Positions 35,988 to 45,865 of a DNA stretch of 64,000 nt are shown here, in pieces; positions within the stretch are counted from its first letter, which is position 1; the number at the start of each line of letters is the position of its first letter. The translations under genes and the position numbers were made by a program. Source of the stretch: JBOGVZ01 sp050692985 (GTDB lineage Bacteria > Actinomycetota > UBA4738 > CALAEC01). Where the stretch lies: NCBI GenBank assembly GCA_050692985.1, contig JBOGVZ010000061.1, forward strand, positions 62,001 through 126,000, given 5' to 3'. Under the pieces are notes generated by a model. That model was given only the letters and a program-made list of their open reading frames with translations, was not told the DNA's origin and searched no databases.

Positions 35988-37100
35988 TCACGAGGCGCCC
36001 AGCCCGCTCCGGGGGCTGTCCCCATGGACCTCCTGGAACTGCTTCAGGAGGTCTCGCTCCTGCTTCGAAAGCTTCGACGGGACCTGGACCTGGACGGTCA
36101 CCAGCAGGTCACCCCGGCCTCCGCCCGGCTTGGGCGCGCCCTTCCCGCGGACCCGGAAGGTCCGGCCCGCGGACGTTCCCGCCGGGACCTTCAGGGTGAC
36201 CATCCCGTTCAGCGTGGGGACCTTGACGTTGGCCCCCAGGGCGGCCTCGGGGAACGTGATCGGCAGCGTCAGCGTGAGGTTCGGTCCCCGGCGCCCGAAG
36301 AACGGGTGGGGAGCCACCCGAACCGTGACGTACAGGTCGCCCGGCGCGCCGCCGGGAGGGCCGGGCTCGCCCCGGCCGGACAGCCGGATGCGGGCCCCGT
36401 CCTCCACGCCGGCGGGGATCCTGACCCGAAGCGTCCTGGTGGCCGTGGTGGAGCCGCTCCCGTGGCAGGTGGGGCAGGGCTCCTCGATCACCTGGCCCCG
36501 GCCACCGCAGCGGGGGCACGGCCGGGCCAGCGAGAAGAACCCCTGGTCGACCGCCACCGAACCGGAACCGGAGCACTCCGGACAGGTGCGCACCTGGGTT
36601 CCCGGCTTGGCGCCCGAACCGCCGCAGGTCGAGCACGGGGCCGCCCCCGACAGGCGGAGGGGCACCGTGGTTCCCTTCATGGCGTCATCGAACGGGATCC
36701 GCACCTCGGCGGTGAGGTCGGCACCCCTGCGGGCTCGCCGGCCTCCTCCTGCCCTGCCGGCGCCGAACAGGTCGAAGATGTCGCCCAGGCCCCCCACGTC
36801 GAACCCCAGGTCCTCGAACCGCGCGCCTCCGCCGCCGGGGCCTCCGAACCGGAACCCGGAGCCGGCCATCTGACGGACCCGGTCGTACTCCTTCCGCTTC
36901 TCGGCGCTCCCCAGGACGTCGTAGGCGGAGGCGACCTCCTTGAAGCGCTCCTCGGCGGCCGCATCGCCGGGGCTGGCGTCGGGGTGATGCTGCTGGGCGA
37001 GCTTCCGGTAGGCCTTCTTGATGTCGGCCTGGGAGGCGTCCCTGGGCACGCCGAGCACCGCGTAGTAGTCCTTCTCGAGCCACTCGCGGTTGATGCTCAC
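35988..37100 (-). CDS. dnaJ: Chaperone DnaJ
   Basis: The 370-aa co-chaperone stimulates DnaK ATPase. It has a J domain with HPD (QHHPDASPG), a Gly/Phe region, four CxxCxGxG zinc repeats (CSTCGGSG, CPECSGSG, CPRCGGRG, CPTCHGSG) and the C-terminal peptide-binding domains. The start at GTG 37100 lies 13 bases after grpE. Confidence 0.95.
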   Translation of the reverse strand: MSINREWLEKDYYAVLGVPRDASQADIKKAYRKLAQQHHPDASPGDAAAEERFKEVASAYDVLGSAEKRKEYDRVRQMAGSGFRFGGPGGGGARFEDLGFDVGGLGDIFDLFGAGRAGGGRRARRGADLTAEVRIPFDDAMKGTTVPLRLSGAAPCSTCGGSGAKPGTQVRTCPECSGSGSVAVDQGFFSLARPCPRCGGRGQVIEEPCPTCHGSGSTTATRTLRVRIPAGVEDGARIRLSGRGEPGPPGGAPGDLYVTVRVAPHPFFGRRGPNLTLTLPITFPEAALGANVKVPTLNGMVTLKVPAGTSAGRTFRVRGKGAPKPGGGRGDLLVTVQVQVPSKLSKQERDLLKQFQEVHGDSPRSGLGAS

Positions 37101-37113
37101 GGCCCCGCCCGTC

Positions 37114-37743
37114 TCACCGGCGCCCGACCTTCACCCCCGCGGGGCGAAGGACCCGCCCCTTGAGAGTGTAGCCGGTGCGCAGGACGTCCTCGACGTACGC
37201 CTCGCCCTCTTCGTCGCCGTCGGACTGCAGCAGCGCCTCGTGGAGCTCCGGGTCGAAGGGCTTGCCCCTGGCGTCGATGCGCTCCAGGCCCTCGGCCTTG
37301 AGGATGTCGAACAGCTTCGCGTAGACGAGCTCCACGCCCCGGGCGAGCCGGTCCGAGGCCTGCTCGCGACCCGCGGCCACCAGCGCCAGCTCGAACTCGT
37401 CGAGGACCTCCAGGAGCCGGGCCACCAGTCCCTCGGAGGCGTGCTCAACGGCCCGGGTCTGCTCGCGAAGCACCCGCTTGCGGTAGTTGTCGAACTCCGC
37501 CTTCAGGCGCTGGAGGTGCTCCAGGTACTCGGCGGCCTGCGCCTGCACCCGGGCCAGCTCGTCGCGCGAGCTCGCCGGCTCTTCCCTGGAGCCCGCTTCG
37601 GGCGCGTCGCCGGAATCGACGTCTCTCCCGCGCGCAGCCGGCGCGGCCCCCTCCCCCGAGTGGACCCGGCGCTTATCGGTGATCCTGACCCGCCCCCGGC
37701 GCGCCTCCTCGGTTCGCTCCTCGTCGCGGTCGTGGTCGTTCAT
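37114..37743 (-). CDS. grpE: Nucleotide exchange factor GrpE
   Basis: GrpE releases ADP from DnaK. The 209-aa product from ATG 37743 has a charged N-terminal tail, a long coiled coil (ELARVQAQAAEYLEHLQRLK, FDNYRKRV) and the beta domain with PFDPELHEAL and GYTLKGRVLRPAGVKV. Longer in-frame starts overlap dnaK and are less likely. It follows dnaK by 37 bases. Confidence 0.93.
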   Translation of the reverse strand: MNDHDRDEERTEEARRGRVRITDKRRVHSGEGAAPAARGRDVDSGDAPEAGSREEPASSRDELARVQAQAAEYLEHLQRLKAEFDNYRKRVLREQTRAVEHASEGLVARLLEVLDEFELALVAAGREQASDRLARGVELVYAKLFDILKAEGLERIDARGKPFDPELHEALLQSDGDEEGEAYVEDVLRTGYTLKGRVLRPAGVKVGRR

Positions 37744-37780
37744 GCCCCGGCCTCGATCTGCACCCTCTTCGGCATCGCCA

Positions 37781-39631
<1,851 letters not shown>

Positions 39632-39673
39632 GTCCGGTCCTCCTTCGGTGACAGATCTCCTTACGGCACCGCC

Positions 39674-39703
39674 ATGATAAAGATTGAGCGTTTATGTGTC
39701 AAT
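39674..39703 (-). promoter_or_regulatory. dnaK promoter with HAIR-type HspR operator
   Basis: On the minus strand TTGACA (39702-39697), a 17-base spacer and TATCAT (39679-39674) form a near-consensus promoter. A 21-base inverted repeat at 39683-39703, with arms ATTGAGC and TGTCAAT around seven bases, matches the HAIR layout (CTTGAGT-N7-ACTCAAG) at its conserved TTGAG and TCAA cores. It covers the -35 and most of the spacer, so HspR binding would block RNA polymerase. Confidence 0.8.
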
Positions 39704-39779
39704 GCTTGGCGGCGGCCGACGGGGCCCCCCGGGCGCCCCGGCGCCTCCCCGCCCCCTCTGCCCCGGCGGGGCATCGAAC

Positions 39780-39793
39780 CTACCGGCCGGTAG
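39780..39793. promoter_or_regulatory. Perfect 14-bp palindrome before the Fe-S oxidoreductase gene
   Basis: CTACCGGCCGGTAG is a complete palindrome lying just upstream of TTGTGC (39798-39803), N18, TAGACT (39822-39827). Its form resembles operators of TetR-family regulators. No regulator gene is adjacent, so the binding protein would be encoded elsewhere. Confidence 0.45.
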
Positions 39794-39836
39794 TCATTTG
39801 TGCGCCCCGGGCACCCGTGCGTAGACTCTACTCTCC

Positions 39837-41873
39837 ATGCTCGGCCCCATCGTCTTCCTGGCGCTGCTGGCTTTGGCCGGCGGGCTGTTCCTCCAGCGAG
39901 CCTACCTGTTGTTCCGCCTGGTCCGGCTGGGCCGGCCGATCAACCGCCTGGACGACCTCCCCAGGCGAGCCGAGCAGGAGGCCGTGGTGGTCCTCGGTCA
40001 GAGGAAGCTGCTCCAGCGCCTGGGGCCCGGGCTGATGCATGCGTTCATCTTCTGGGGCTTCCTGGTGCTGCTCACCACGATCGTCGAGGTCTTCGGCGAG
40101 GTGTTCCAGGACACCTTCGCGATCCCGTTCATCGGTCGCGCCGGGTGGTTCGGGCTCCTCCAGGACATCTTCGCCGGCCTGGTGGTGATCGGGGTGGGGA
40201 TGGCGGTGTACTTCCGCAAGGTCCAGCGCCATCCGCGGTTCAAGGGCAGCCACCTGGAGGAGGCGGACTTCATCCTGCTGATGATCTTCGGGATCATCTT
40301 CACGCTGATCTTCCTGAACGCCACGAAGATCGCCCAGGGGGTGGCGGAGTCCCCGCCCCAGTGGACCCCGATCTCCAACGCGGTGGCTCCGCTGTTCACG
40401 GGGATGAGCGCGGGGCCGCTGGCGTTCTTCCACCAGCTGTTCCTGTGGTCGCACATCCTGCTGATCCTCGGCTTCCTGGTGTACATCCCCTACTCCAAGC
40501 ACCTGCACATCCTCACCAGCGCGATCAACGTCTTCTTCACGAAGACGAAGCCCCAGGGCAAGCTGGAGCCGCTCAGGATCGACCTGGAGGGCACCGAGGA
40601 GATGAGCCTGGGTGCGGCCACCGTCGAGGACCTGACCCAGAAGCAGGTCCTCGACACCTACACCTGCACCGAGTGCGGCCGGTGCCAGGACATGTGCCCC
40701 GCCTGGAACACCGGCAAGCCGCTCTCGCCGAAGCTGATCATCATGAACCTGCGGGACCACGTTTTCGAGCAGGGCCCCAAGATCCTGGAGGCCAAGGCTG
40801 AGGGGGTGGAGTACGAGAAGGTCCCGCTGAACCCGGACGTGATCGAGGACGAGGTGGTGTGGGACTGCACGACCTGCGGGGCCTGCGTGTACGAGTGTCC
40901 CGTGGACATCGAGCACATCGACCACATCGTCGACATGCGCCGGAACCTGGTGATGGCAGAGTCGCGCTTCCCCCAGGAGGCCGGGCTGATGCTGCGGAAC
41001 ATGGAGCAGTCGAAGAACCCGTGGGGGGTCCCCCAGAGCCAGCGGGCCGACTGGGCCAAGGACCTGGGGGTGCGGATCCTGGAGGACGGCCGGGCCCCCG
41101 AGTACCTGTACTGGGTGGGATGCGCCTCGTCGTTCGACGACCGGGCCAAGGCCATCGCCCGGGACACGGCCCGGCTGCTCCAGAAGGCGGGGGTGCGGTT
41201 CGCCATCCTGGGGCCGCGGGAGCTGTGCAACGGCGACCCCGCCCGGCGGTTCGGGAACGAGTACCTGTTCCAGGAGCTGGCGGAGCAGAACGTCCAGACC
41301 CTGAACGAGGTGCAGGCCAAGAAGATCCTGGTGAACTGCCCCCACTGCTTCAACACGTTCCGCAACGAGTACCCGGACTACGGGGGCGACTACGAGGTGA
41401 TCCACCACAGCCAACTGTTCGCGGAGCTGGTGCGAGATGGGCGGCTCCGGCCGACCCGGGAGGTCCGGTCGCTGGTCACCTACCACGACCCCTGCTACCT
41501 GGGGCGGCACAACGGCGTGTACGACGAGCCGCGGAACGTCCTCGACGCTGTCCCGGGGGTCCGACAGGTGGAGATGCCCCGCCACCGGGAGCGCGGCTTC
41601 TGCTGCGGGGCCGGGGGCTCTCGGATGTGGATGGAGGAGCACCTGGGCAAGCGGGTCAACATGGAGCGCACCGACGAGGCCGCGGCCACCGGCGCGGACG
41701 TGATGGGCGTGGCCTGCCCGTTCTGCCTGGTGATGCTGGACGACGGCGCCAAGGCCAAGCCGGGCGACATGAAGGTCCTCGACGTGGCCCAGGTGGTGGC
41801 CGAGTCGGTGGGGACGGGTGGCGAGGGCGAGCGGCCGGCCCCCGAATCCGAGGCCGCTCCCGCCTCTTCCTAG
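39837..41873 (+). CDS. Membrane-bound heterodisulfide-reductase-like Fe-S oxidoreductase
   Basis: The 678-aa protein starts with a NarI-like membrane domain of about five helices, then has two 4Fe-4S motifs (CTECGRCQDMCP; CTTCGACVYECP) and two CCG-type domains (NCPHCFNTFRNEYP; GFCCGAGGSRMW). Such FadF/HdrD-like proteins carry electrons between soluble flavoproteins, often ETF from acyl-CoA dehydrogenases, and the quinone pool. It may accept electrons from branched-chain acyl-CoA oxidation, but no ETF genes lie in the window. The ATG follows a TAGACT -10 box by nine bases, with no Shine-Dalgarno. Confidence 0.88.
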   Translation: MLGPIVFLALLALAGGLFLQRAYLLFRLVRLGRPINRLDDLPRRAEQEAVVVLGQRKLLQRLGPGLMHAFIFWGFLVLLTTIVEVFGEVFQDTFAIPFIGRAGWFGLLQDIFAGLVVIGVGMAVYFRKVQRHPRFKGSHLEEADFILLMIFGIIFTLIFLNATKIAQGVAESPPQWTPISNAVAPLFTGMSAGPLAFFHQLFLWSHILLILGFLVYIPYSKHLHILTSAINVFFTKTKPQGKLEPLRIDLEGTEEMSLGAATVEDLTQKQVLDTYTCTECGRCQDMCPAWNTGKPLSPKLIIMNLRDHVFEQGPKILEAKAEGVEYEKVPLNPDVIEDEVVWDCTTCGACVYECPVDIEHIDHIVDMRRNLVMAESRFPQEAGLMLRNMEQSKNPWGVPQSQRADWAKDLGVRILEDGRAPEYLYWVGCASSFDDRAKAIARDTARLLQKAGVRFAILGPRELCNGDPARRFGNEYLFQELAEQNVQTLNEVQAKKILVNCPHCFNTFRNEYPDYGGDYEVIHHSQLFAELVRDGRLRPTREVRSLVTYHDPCYLGRHNGVYDEPRNVLDAVPGVRQVEMPRHRERGFCCGAGGSRMWMEEHLGKRVNMERTDEAAATGADVMGVACPFCLVMLDDGAKAKPGDMKVLDVAQVVAESVGTGGEGERPAPESEAAPASS

Positions 41874-41882
41874 GAGCGGCCG

Positions 41883-42509
41883 CTGATCCTCTCGGACCGA
41901 GACATCCGGAAGCAGATCGAGGCCGGCCGGGTGGTGATCGACCCCTTCGATGCCGACATGGTCCAGCCGTCGAGCATCGACCTCCACGTCGACAACCGCT
42001 TCCGGATCTTCGCCAATAGCCGGTATCCGTACATCGACGTCCGGATGCGGATGGACGACCTCACCGAGCTCGTCGAGGTACGCCCCGACGAACCGTTCAT
42101 CCTCCACCCCGGCGAGTTCGTCCTCGGCAGCACGCTGGAGAAGGTGACCCTCCCCGACGACATCGTGGGCCGCATCGAGGGGAAGAGCTCGCTGGGGCGG
42201 CTGGGCCTGCTCATCCACAGCACCGCGGGCTTCGTCGACGCGGGATGGAGCGGCTACCTGACGCTCGAACTGTCGAACGTGGCCAACCTCCCGATCACGA
42301 TCTACCCGGGGATGAAGATCGGGCAGCTGTGCCTGTTCGGCATGTCGTCGCCTGTCGACCGGCCCTACGCGGACCGCGGAAAGTACCAGGGCCAGCGGGG
42401 GCCCACGCCTTCCCGCTACTACGTGGACTTCGAACGGGGGACGGCCCGGATGCCTCCCGGTGTCCAGGCCGGCGAGGAGCCATTGTCGGACGGGAAGTCG
42501 GAACGGTAG
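41883..42509 (+). CDS. dcd: dCTP deaminase (probably bifunctional dCTP deaminase/dUTPase), CTG start
   Basis: It makes dUMP from dCTP for thymidylate synthesis. The 208-aa product has EGKSSLGRLGLLIHSTAGF and the catalytic Glu near 129 in GYLTLELSN, plus KYQGQRGPTPSRYY, closest by eye to the mycobacterial bifunctional enzyme. The conserved N-terminus ILSDRDIRKQIEAGR lies downstream of an in-frame stop with no ATG, GTG or TTG between; the only codon in the right place is CTG 41883, with AGGAG six bases upstream. The first GTG would remove the conserved N-terminus. Confidence 0.9.
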   Translation: MILSDRDIRKQIEAGRVVIDPFDADMVQPSSIDLHVDNRFRIFANSRYPYIDVRMRMDDLTELVEVRPDEPFILHPGEFVLGSTLEKVTLPDDIVGRIEGKSSLGRLGLLIHSTAGFVDAGWSGYLTLELSNVANLPITIYPGMKIGQLCLFGMSSPVDRPYADRGKYQGQRGPTPSRYYVDFERGTARMPPGVQAGEEPLSDGKSER

Positions 42510-42512
42510 AAT
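42483..42512 (+). promoter_or_regulatory. Promoter of tRNA-Gly
   Basis: TTGTCG (42483-42488), an 18-base spacer and TAGAAT (42507-42512) lie over the end of dcd; the -10 box begins with the dcd stop codon. Transcription would start four or five bases before the tRNA. Confidence 0.65.
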
Positions 42513-42522
42513 TCGTCCCCCG

Positions 42523-42596
42523 GCGGATGTAGTTCAATGGCAGAACGCGAGCTTCCCAAGCTCGAGATGGGGGTTCGATTCCCCTCATCCGCTCCA
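42523..42596 (+). tRNA. tRNA-Gly, anticodon CCC
   Basis: The 74-base gene folds as a cloverleaf: acceptor GCGGATG/CATCCGC, D stem GTTC/GAAC, anticodon stem CGAGC/GCTCG around TTCCCAA, and T arm GGGGG-TTCGATT-CCCCT. The 3' CCA is encoded. The anticodon CCC reads GGG. Confidence 0.95.
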
Positions 42597-42608
42597 GGTT
42601 AGAGCGAA

Positions 42609-43148
42609 CTAGCCCCTGGCGGCCGGATGCCCTTTCGCCTTCCCAGCCTTGCCGTGGCCCTTGCCGTGATCGCCGCCGCCACCCTTGCCCTTGCCGTGAT
42701 CGCCGCCGCCACCCTTGCCGTGGCCCTTGCCCTCGTCGTCGCCGCCCTTCCCACCGTCACCACCGCCGCCGCCCTTCCCACCACCCTGGTCGCCTCCACC
42801 GCCACCGCTCTTGCTGCCCTGGCTGTCCCTGTCATCGGCACCATCGGGGGCACCGGAGCGGAGGCTGGACGGAGTGTCCCCGGACGCCCGCGAGGCGATG
42901 GCCACCGCTGGGACGAAGGATCCGCCGGAAGGCAGCGAGGACGTCCCGGGTGGGGTCGACCCCTGTTGGGCCGGAACCTGCAGGGGCGGGGGAAGCTCGA
43001 CGCCCGGAGCCACCGTGCCGGGGGTGAGGGGCCGCACATTGGGGGCAGGCTCGACCAGGACCCCGGCCAGCAGGATGACCAGCGAGACCAGGGCGGTGAG
43101 GAACACCATGGACTGGAGGGTGCCGAGGACCCTCGAAACTCGCTCCAA
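42609..43148 (-). CDS. Membrane-anchored Gly/His/Lys-rich repeat protein
   Basis: The 179-aa product starts at TTG 43148 with GGAGG eight bases upstream. It has one N-terminal membrane helix (MVFLTALVSLVILLAGVLV), a Pro/Ser-rich linker, and a C-terminal tail of GKGGGGDHGKG-type repeats that are Gly-, Lys- and His-rich. The tail could bind metal ions or negatively charged polymers at the outer membrane face. No family recognised. Confidence 0.6.
   Translation of the reverse strand: MERVSRVLGTLQSMVFLTALVSLVILLAGVLVEPAPNVRPLTPGTVAPGVELPPPLQVPAQQGSTPPGTSSLPSGGSFVPAVAIASRASGDTPSSLRSGAPDGADDRDSQGSKSGGGGGDQGGGKGGGGGDGGKGGDDEGKGHGKGGGGDHGKGKGGGGDHGKGHGKAGKAKGHPAARG
42655..42722 (-). repeat. Short coding tandem repeats in the Gly/His-rich tail
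   Basis: A 30-base unit containing TTGCCGTGATCGCCGCCGCC on the plus strand occurs twice in tandem, followed by a partial copy. On the minus strand it encodes the GGGGDHGKG repeats. Confidence 0.6.
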
Positions 43149-43198
43149 CGAAGACGCCTCCCCCGCTTCGTTTCAGACTCATCCGAAGTATCGGCGGC

Positions 43199-43963
43199 TC
43201 AGCGGGGAGAACTTGAGCCCGGTGGGCGCTTTTCCTCCGCCGTCCCCGCCAGGTATCGGGGCGCCGTGGGGCACAGGTCCTGGAGGGGGCACCGCTCGCA
43301 CAGGGGCCGACCGGCCCGGCACAGCGTCCGCCCGTGGCGGATCAGGGCGACGTGCATCTCCACCCGGAGCGGCGGCGGGACGATCTCGGCCAGGACGTCG
43401 TGGGCCCGGGGGGCGGGCATGCCCGGAGGGAGGAACCCCAGGCGGGTGGCCACGCGGTGGACGTGGGTGTCCACCGGCAGCGCGGGGCGGCGGAGGGAGA
43501 ACGCCAGCACGCAGGCAGCCGTCTTCGGCCCCACCCCTGGCAGGGACAGGAGGTACTCGGTGACCCGCTCGTCGGTGGCGGTGTGCATCCACGACAGGTC
43601 GAAGCCGCCCTCCCGGTCCCTGATGTCGCGGAGCACGGCCAGGAGGCGTGGGGCCTTGGTGTTGGCAAGCCCGCCCGGCCGGATGGCCTCGGTCAGGTCC
43701 GTCACAGGGGCCTCGGCCAGCGCTTCCCAGGTGGGGTAGCGGCGACGCATGGCCGCATAGGCCCGGTCGCGGTTCACGTCGCTGGTGTTCTGCGACAGGA
43801 TCGTGACGATCAGCTCCTCGAGCGGGTCGAGCCGCCGAGGGGCCCCGAGGGGGCCGTGGCGCCTCCGGAGCCGGCGGTGGACCTCCCGGACGGTGGCGGC
43901 ATCGGGGGCCACCCTCGGCCTCTCGCGGGTCCGCTCACGCGCGCCGCGTCGCCCGGGAGACAC
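43199..43963 (-). CDS. nth: Endonuclease III-type DNA glycosylase/AP lyase
   Basis: It removes oxidised pyrimidines and cuts at abasic sites. The 254-aa protein has the helix-hairpin-helix LPGVGPKTAACVL with Lys147, the catalytic Asp165 in LPVDTHVHRVATRLG, and the 4Fe-4S cysteines in CRAGRPLCERCPLQDLC. It starts at GTG 43963, seven bases after the small upstream gene. Confidence 0.92.
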   Translation of the reverse strand: MSPGRRGARERTRERPRVAPDAATVREVHRRLRRRHGPLGAPRRLDPLEELIVTILSQNTSDVNRDRAYAAMRRRYPTWEALAEAPVTDLTEAIRPGGLANTKAPRLLAVLRDIRDREGGFDLSWMHTATDERVTEYLLSLPGVGPKTAACVLAFSLRRPALPVDTHVHRVATRLGFLPPGMPAPRAHDVLAEIVPPPLRVEMHVALIRHGRTLCRAGRPLCERCPLQDLCPTAPRYLAGTAEEKRPPGSSSPR

Positions 43964-43970
43964 GGCTCCG

Positions 43971-44246
43971 CTACTTCTCGTGCTCCAGGAGGTACTCGAT
44001 GTACACGGGCCGCAGCGCCTCGGCCACGTCGTTCTCGCCCTCCTCGGTGAGCTCGTGGACCCGCCCCGACAGGCTCAGGACGTCCTCCTGGGCGTGCTCG
44101 ACGTGCCCGGCCGCGGCCTCCGCCGCGGGCTCGTACTCCAGCAGGTTCCAGAAGAACCGCACGTCGACCCGCCGGCGGGCCAGCGAGACGGCCCGGTCGT
44201 GCAGGTCCCTGGTGGACAGGCCATCCAGCTCCTCGAACGTCGCCAT
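43971..44246 (-). CDS. Hypothetical protein, 91 aa
   Basis: The product MATFEELDGLSTRDLHDRAVSLARRR... is acidic and helical with no membrane segment. It lies between dnaB and nth. A TAGGAT -10 on the minus strand ends 13 bases before ATG 44246; ATG 44261 would overlap that box. Family not recognised. Confidence 0.65.
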   Translation of the reverse strand: MATFEELDGLSTRDLHDRAVSLARRRVDVRFFWNLLEYEPAAEAAAGHVEHAQEDVLSLSGRVHELTEEGENDVAEALRPVYIEYLLEHEK

Positions 44247-44281
44247 GGCGTCGGTCGGCATCCTACGCCATGGCCCGGCCG

Positions 44282-45634
44282 TCAGGGCTTGGCGTAGTCC
44301 AGGAACTGCGTCAGGTCGGACCGGAACGTGAGGGTGATCTTGCCCTGGGGGCCGTTGCGATGTTTGGCCACGATGATCTCGGCGATCCCCTTGACCTCCG
44401 GGGCGTCCGAGTAGACCTCGTCCCGGTGGATGAACATGACCACGTCCGAGTCCTGCTCGAGCGCTCCGGATTCCCTCAGATCGGCCAGTTGGGGCCGCTT
44501 GTCGGTGCGGCGCTCGGGGTCGCGGTTGAGCTGGGACACGGCGATCACCGGGACGGCGAGCTCCTTGGCCAGGAGCTTCAGCGAGCGGGAGATCTCGGCG
44601 ACCTCCTGCTGGCGGCTCTCCACCCGCTGATGGCTGGTCATCAGCTGGAGGTAGTCCACGATGATCAGCCCCAGCCCTCCCGGCCGGGCCGCCAGCTTCC
44701 GGGCCTTGGAGCGGATATCGAGGATCGTCACGTTCCCGGAGTCCACGATGTAGAGCGGCGCCCGGTCCAGCGTGGCGGCCCCCTCGACGATCCTGCCCCA
44801 GTCCTCCGCGGCCACCATGTTCTTCCGGACCCGGTCCTGGGGGACCCTGGCCTCCGAGCACAGCACCCGCATGCCGATCTCCATCCGGGACATCTCCAAG
44901 GAGAACATGGCCACGGAGGCGCCCTGCACGGCGATGTTCCTGGCCACGTTGGTCACGAACGAGGACTTCCCGATCCCGGGCCGGGCGGCCACGATCACCA
45001 GGTTTCCCTTCTGGAGGCCCTGGAGGAGCTCGTCGAGGTCGCGGAAGCCGGTGGCCAGGCCCACCAGGCCGGTTCGCTCGTGGAGGCGCTCGAGGTCCTC
45101 CATGCTCTCGTGGACCAGCGTGGACAGCGGCACGATCTCGTCCTTCTCGTGCCGCCGGGATACGGCGTACACGATGCCCTCCGCCTGGTCGGCGAATCCG
45201 ATGGGGTCCTCGGGGATGTCGTAGGCGCCCTGGATGATCTCCGACCCGGCGCCGATCAGGCGCCGCAGCAGGGCATGGTCCGACACGATCCGGGCGTAGT
45301 GCGCCGCGCTGGCCGGCGTCCCCACGGTCTCCACCAGGTGGTGGACGTACAGGGGGCCGCCCGCCCCGTCCAGCGTCCCCCGCCGCCGCAGCTCCTCCAC
45401 CGAGGTGATGGCGTCCACCGGCTCCCCCCGGGCGTACAGGTTCGTGAGGGCGTCGAAGATGGCCCTGTGCCCGCTCCGGTAGAAGTCGTCGGCCCGGAGT
45501 CCCTGGTCGGTCACGGCGGCGATGGCCTCGCCGGACAGCATCATCGACCCGAGGACGGACTCCTCCGCCTCCATGTTGTGTGGCGGAACCCGTTCGGCCC
45601 GCGCTGGTCGGATCGATTCAGCCGGTTGCGCCAT
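44282..45634 (-). CDS. dnaB: Replicative DNA helicase DnaB
   Basis: The 450-aa hexameric helicase has the N-terminal DnaG-interaction domain (PHNMEAEESVLGSMM), a Walker A ARPGIGKSS near 217-225, the VDYLQLM Walker B and the AVSQLNRDPERR and VVMFIHRD motifs. It contains no intein, unlike many actinobacterial copies. It follows rpsF-ssb-rpsR-rplI in the same direction, as in many bacteria, but after a 229-base gap with its own promoter and a LexA-type box. Confidence 0.95.
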   Translation of the reverse strand: MAQPAESIRPARAERVPPHNMEAEESVLGSMMLSGEAIAAVTDQGLRADDFYRSGHRAIFDALTNLYARGEPVDAITSVEELRRRGTLDGAGGPLYVHHLVETVGTPASAAHYARIVSDHALLRRLIGAGSEIIQGAYDIPEDPIGFADQAEGIVYAVSRRHEKDEIVPLSTLVHESMEDLERLHERTGLVGLATGFRDLDELLQGLQKGNLVIVAARPGIGKSSFVTNVARNIAVQGASVAMFSLEMSRMEIGMRVLCSEARVPQDRVRKNMVAAEDWGRIVEGAATLDRAPLYIVDSGNVTILDIRSKARKLAARPGGLGLIIVDYLQLMTSHQRVESRQQEVAEISRSLKLLAKELAVPVIAVSQLNRDPERRTDKRPQLADLRESGALEQDSDVVMFIHRDEVYSDAPEVKGIAEIIVAKHRNGPQGKITLTFRSDLTQFLDYAKP

Positions 45635-45741
45635 CCCGCCCTTTCCCGAGAGACGACGAGCGGAAGGCTAGGGAATGCCGGCTGTGCGTATCAAGAAGGA
45701 CGAGCTGTGGAAGCCCGTTGGACAACCGGCGAACCGGGCCC

Positions 45742-45759
45742 TGACGTGCGGGTTTGCCC
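45742..45759 (-). repeat. 18-bp direct repeat, copy 1
   Basis: TGACGTGCGGGTTTGCCC matches copy 2 (45843-45860) at 16 of 18 positions. Both lie in the gap between rplI and dnaB, one on each side of the LexA-type box. Confidence 0.6.
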
Positions 45760-45787
45760 ACCGGATCTTGACGACCTTTCTCCGTGG

Positions 45788-45810
45788 CGAACATGTGTTC
45801 GCCAAGGATA
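45788..45810 (-). promoter_or_regulatory. LexA-type SOS box next to a -10 hexamer, upstream of dnaB
   Basis: CGAACATGTGTTCG (45788-45801) fits the Bacillus/actinobacterial LexA consensus CGAAC-RNRY-GTTCG fully and sits in the longer palindrome GGCGAACA-TG-TGTTCGCC. On the minus strand TATCCT (45810-45805) ends three bases before it, so transcription toward dnaB would start inside the box and LexA would block it. Confidence 0.65.
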
Positions 45811-45834
45811 GAGGCGGCCGGTGACACGCCGGAT

Positions 45835-45865
45835 GAACGGGTTGACCTGCGGTTTTGCCCCGTTC
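45835..45865 (-). repeat. Hairpin at the rplI stop containing 18-bp direct repeat, copy 2
   Basis: GAACGGG (45835-45841) and CCCGTTC (45859-45865) can pair around a 17-base loop that contains most of TGACCTGCGGTTTTGCCC. It overlaps the rplI stop codon and may act as terminator or processing site. Confidence 0.45.

Noticed and set aside
42655..42722. CRISPR-like repeats
   Set aside because: The repeats are in tandem without spacers and encode the protein tail.
45618..45794. 58-codon frame that overlaps the dnaB start
   Set aside because: No similarity or ribosome site; kept only as a remark in the LexA-box finding.
45742..45865. c-di-GMP riboswitch before dnaB
   Set aside because: GGGCAAAcc is present in both repeats but the GACGCAAAGC part and the receptor-type stem are missing.
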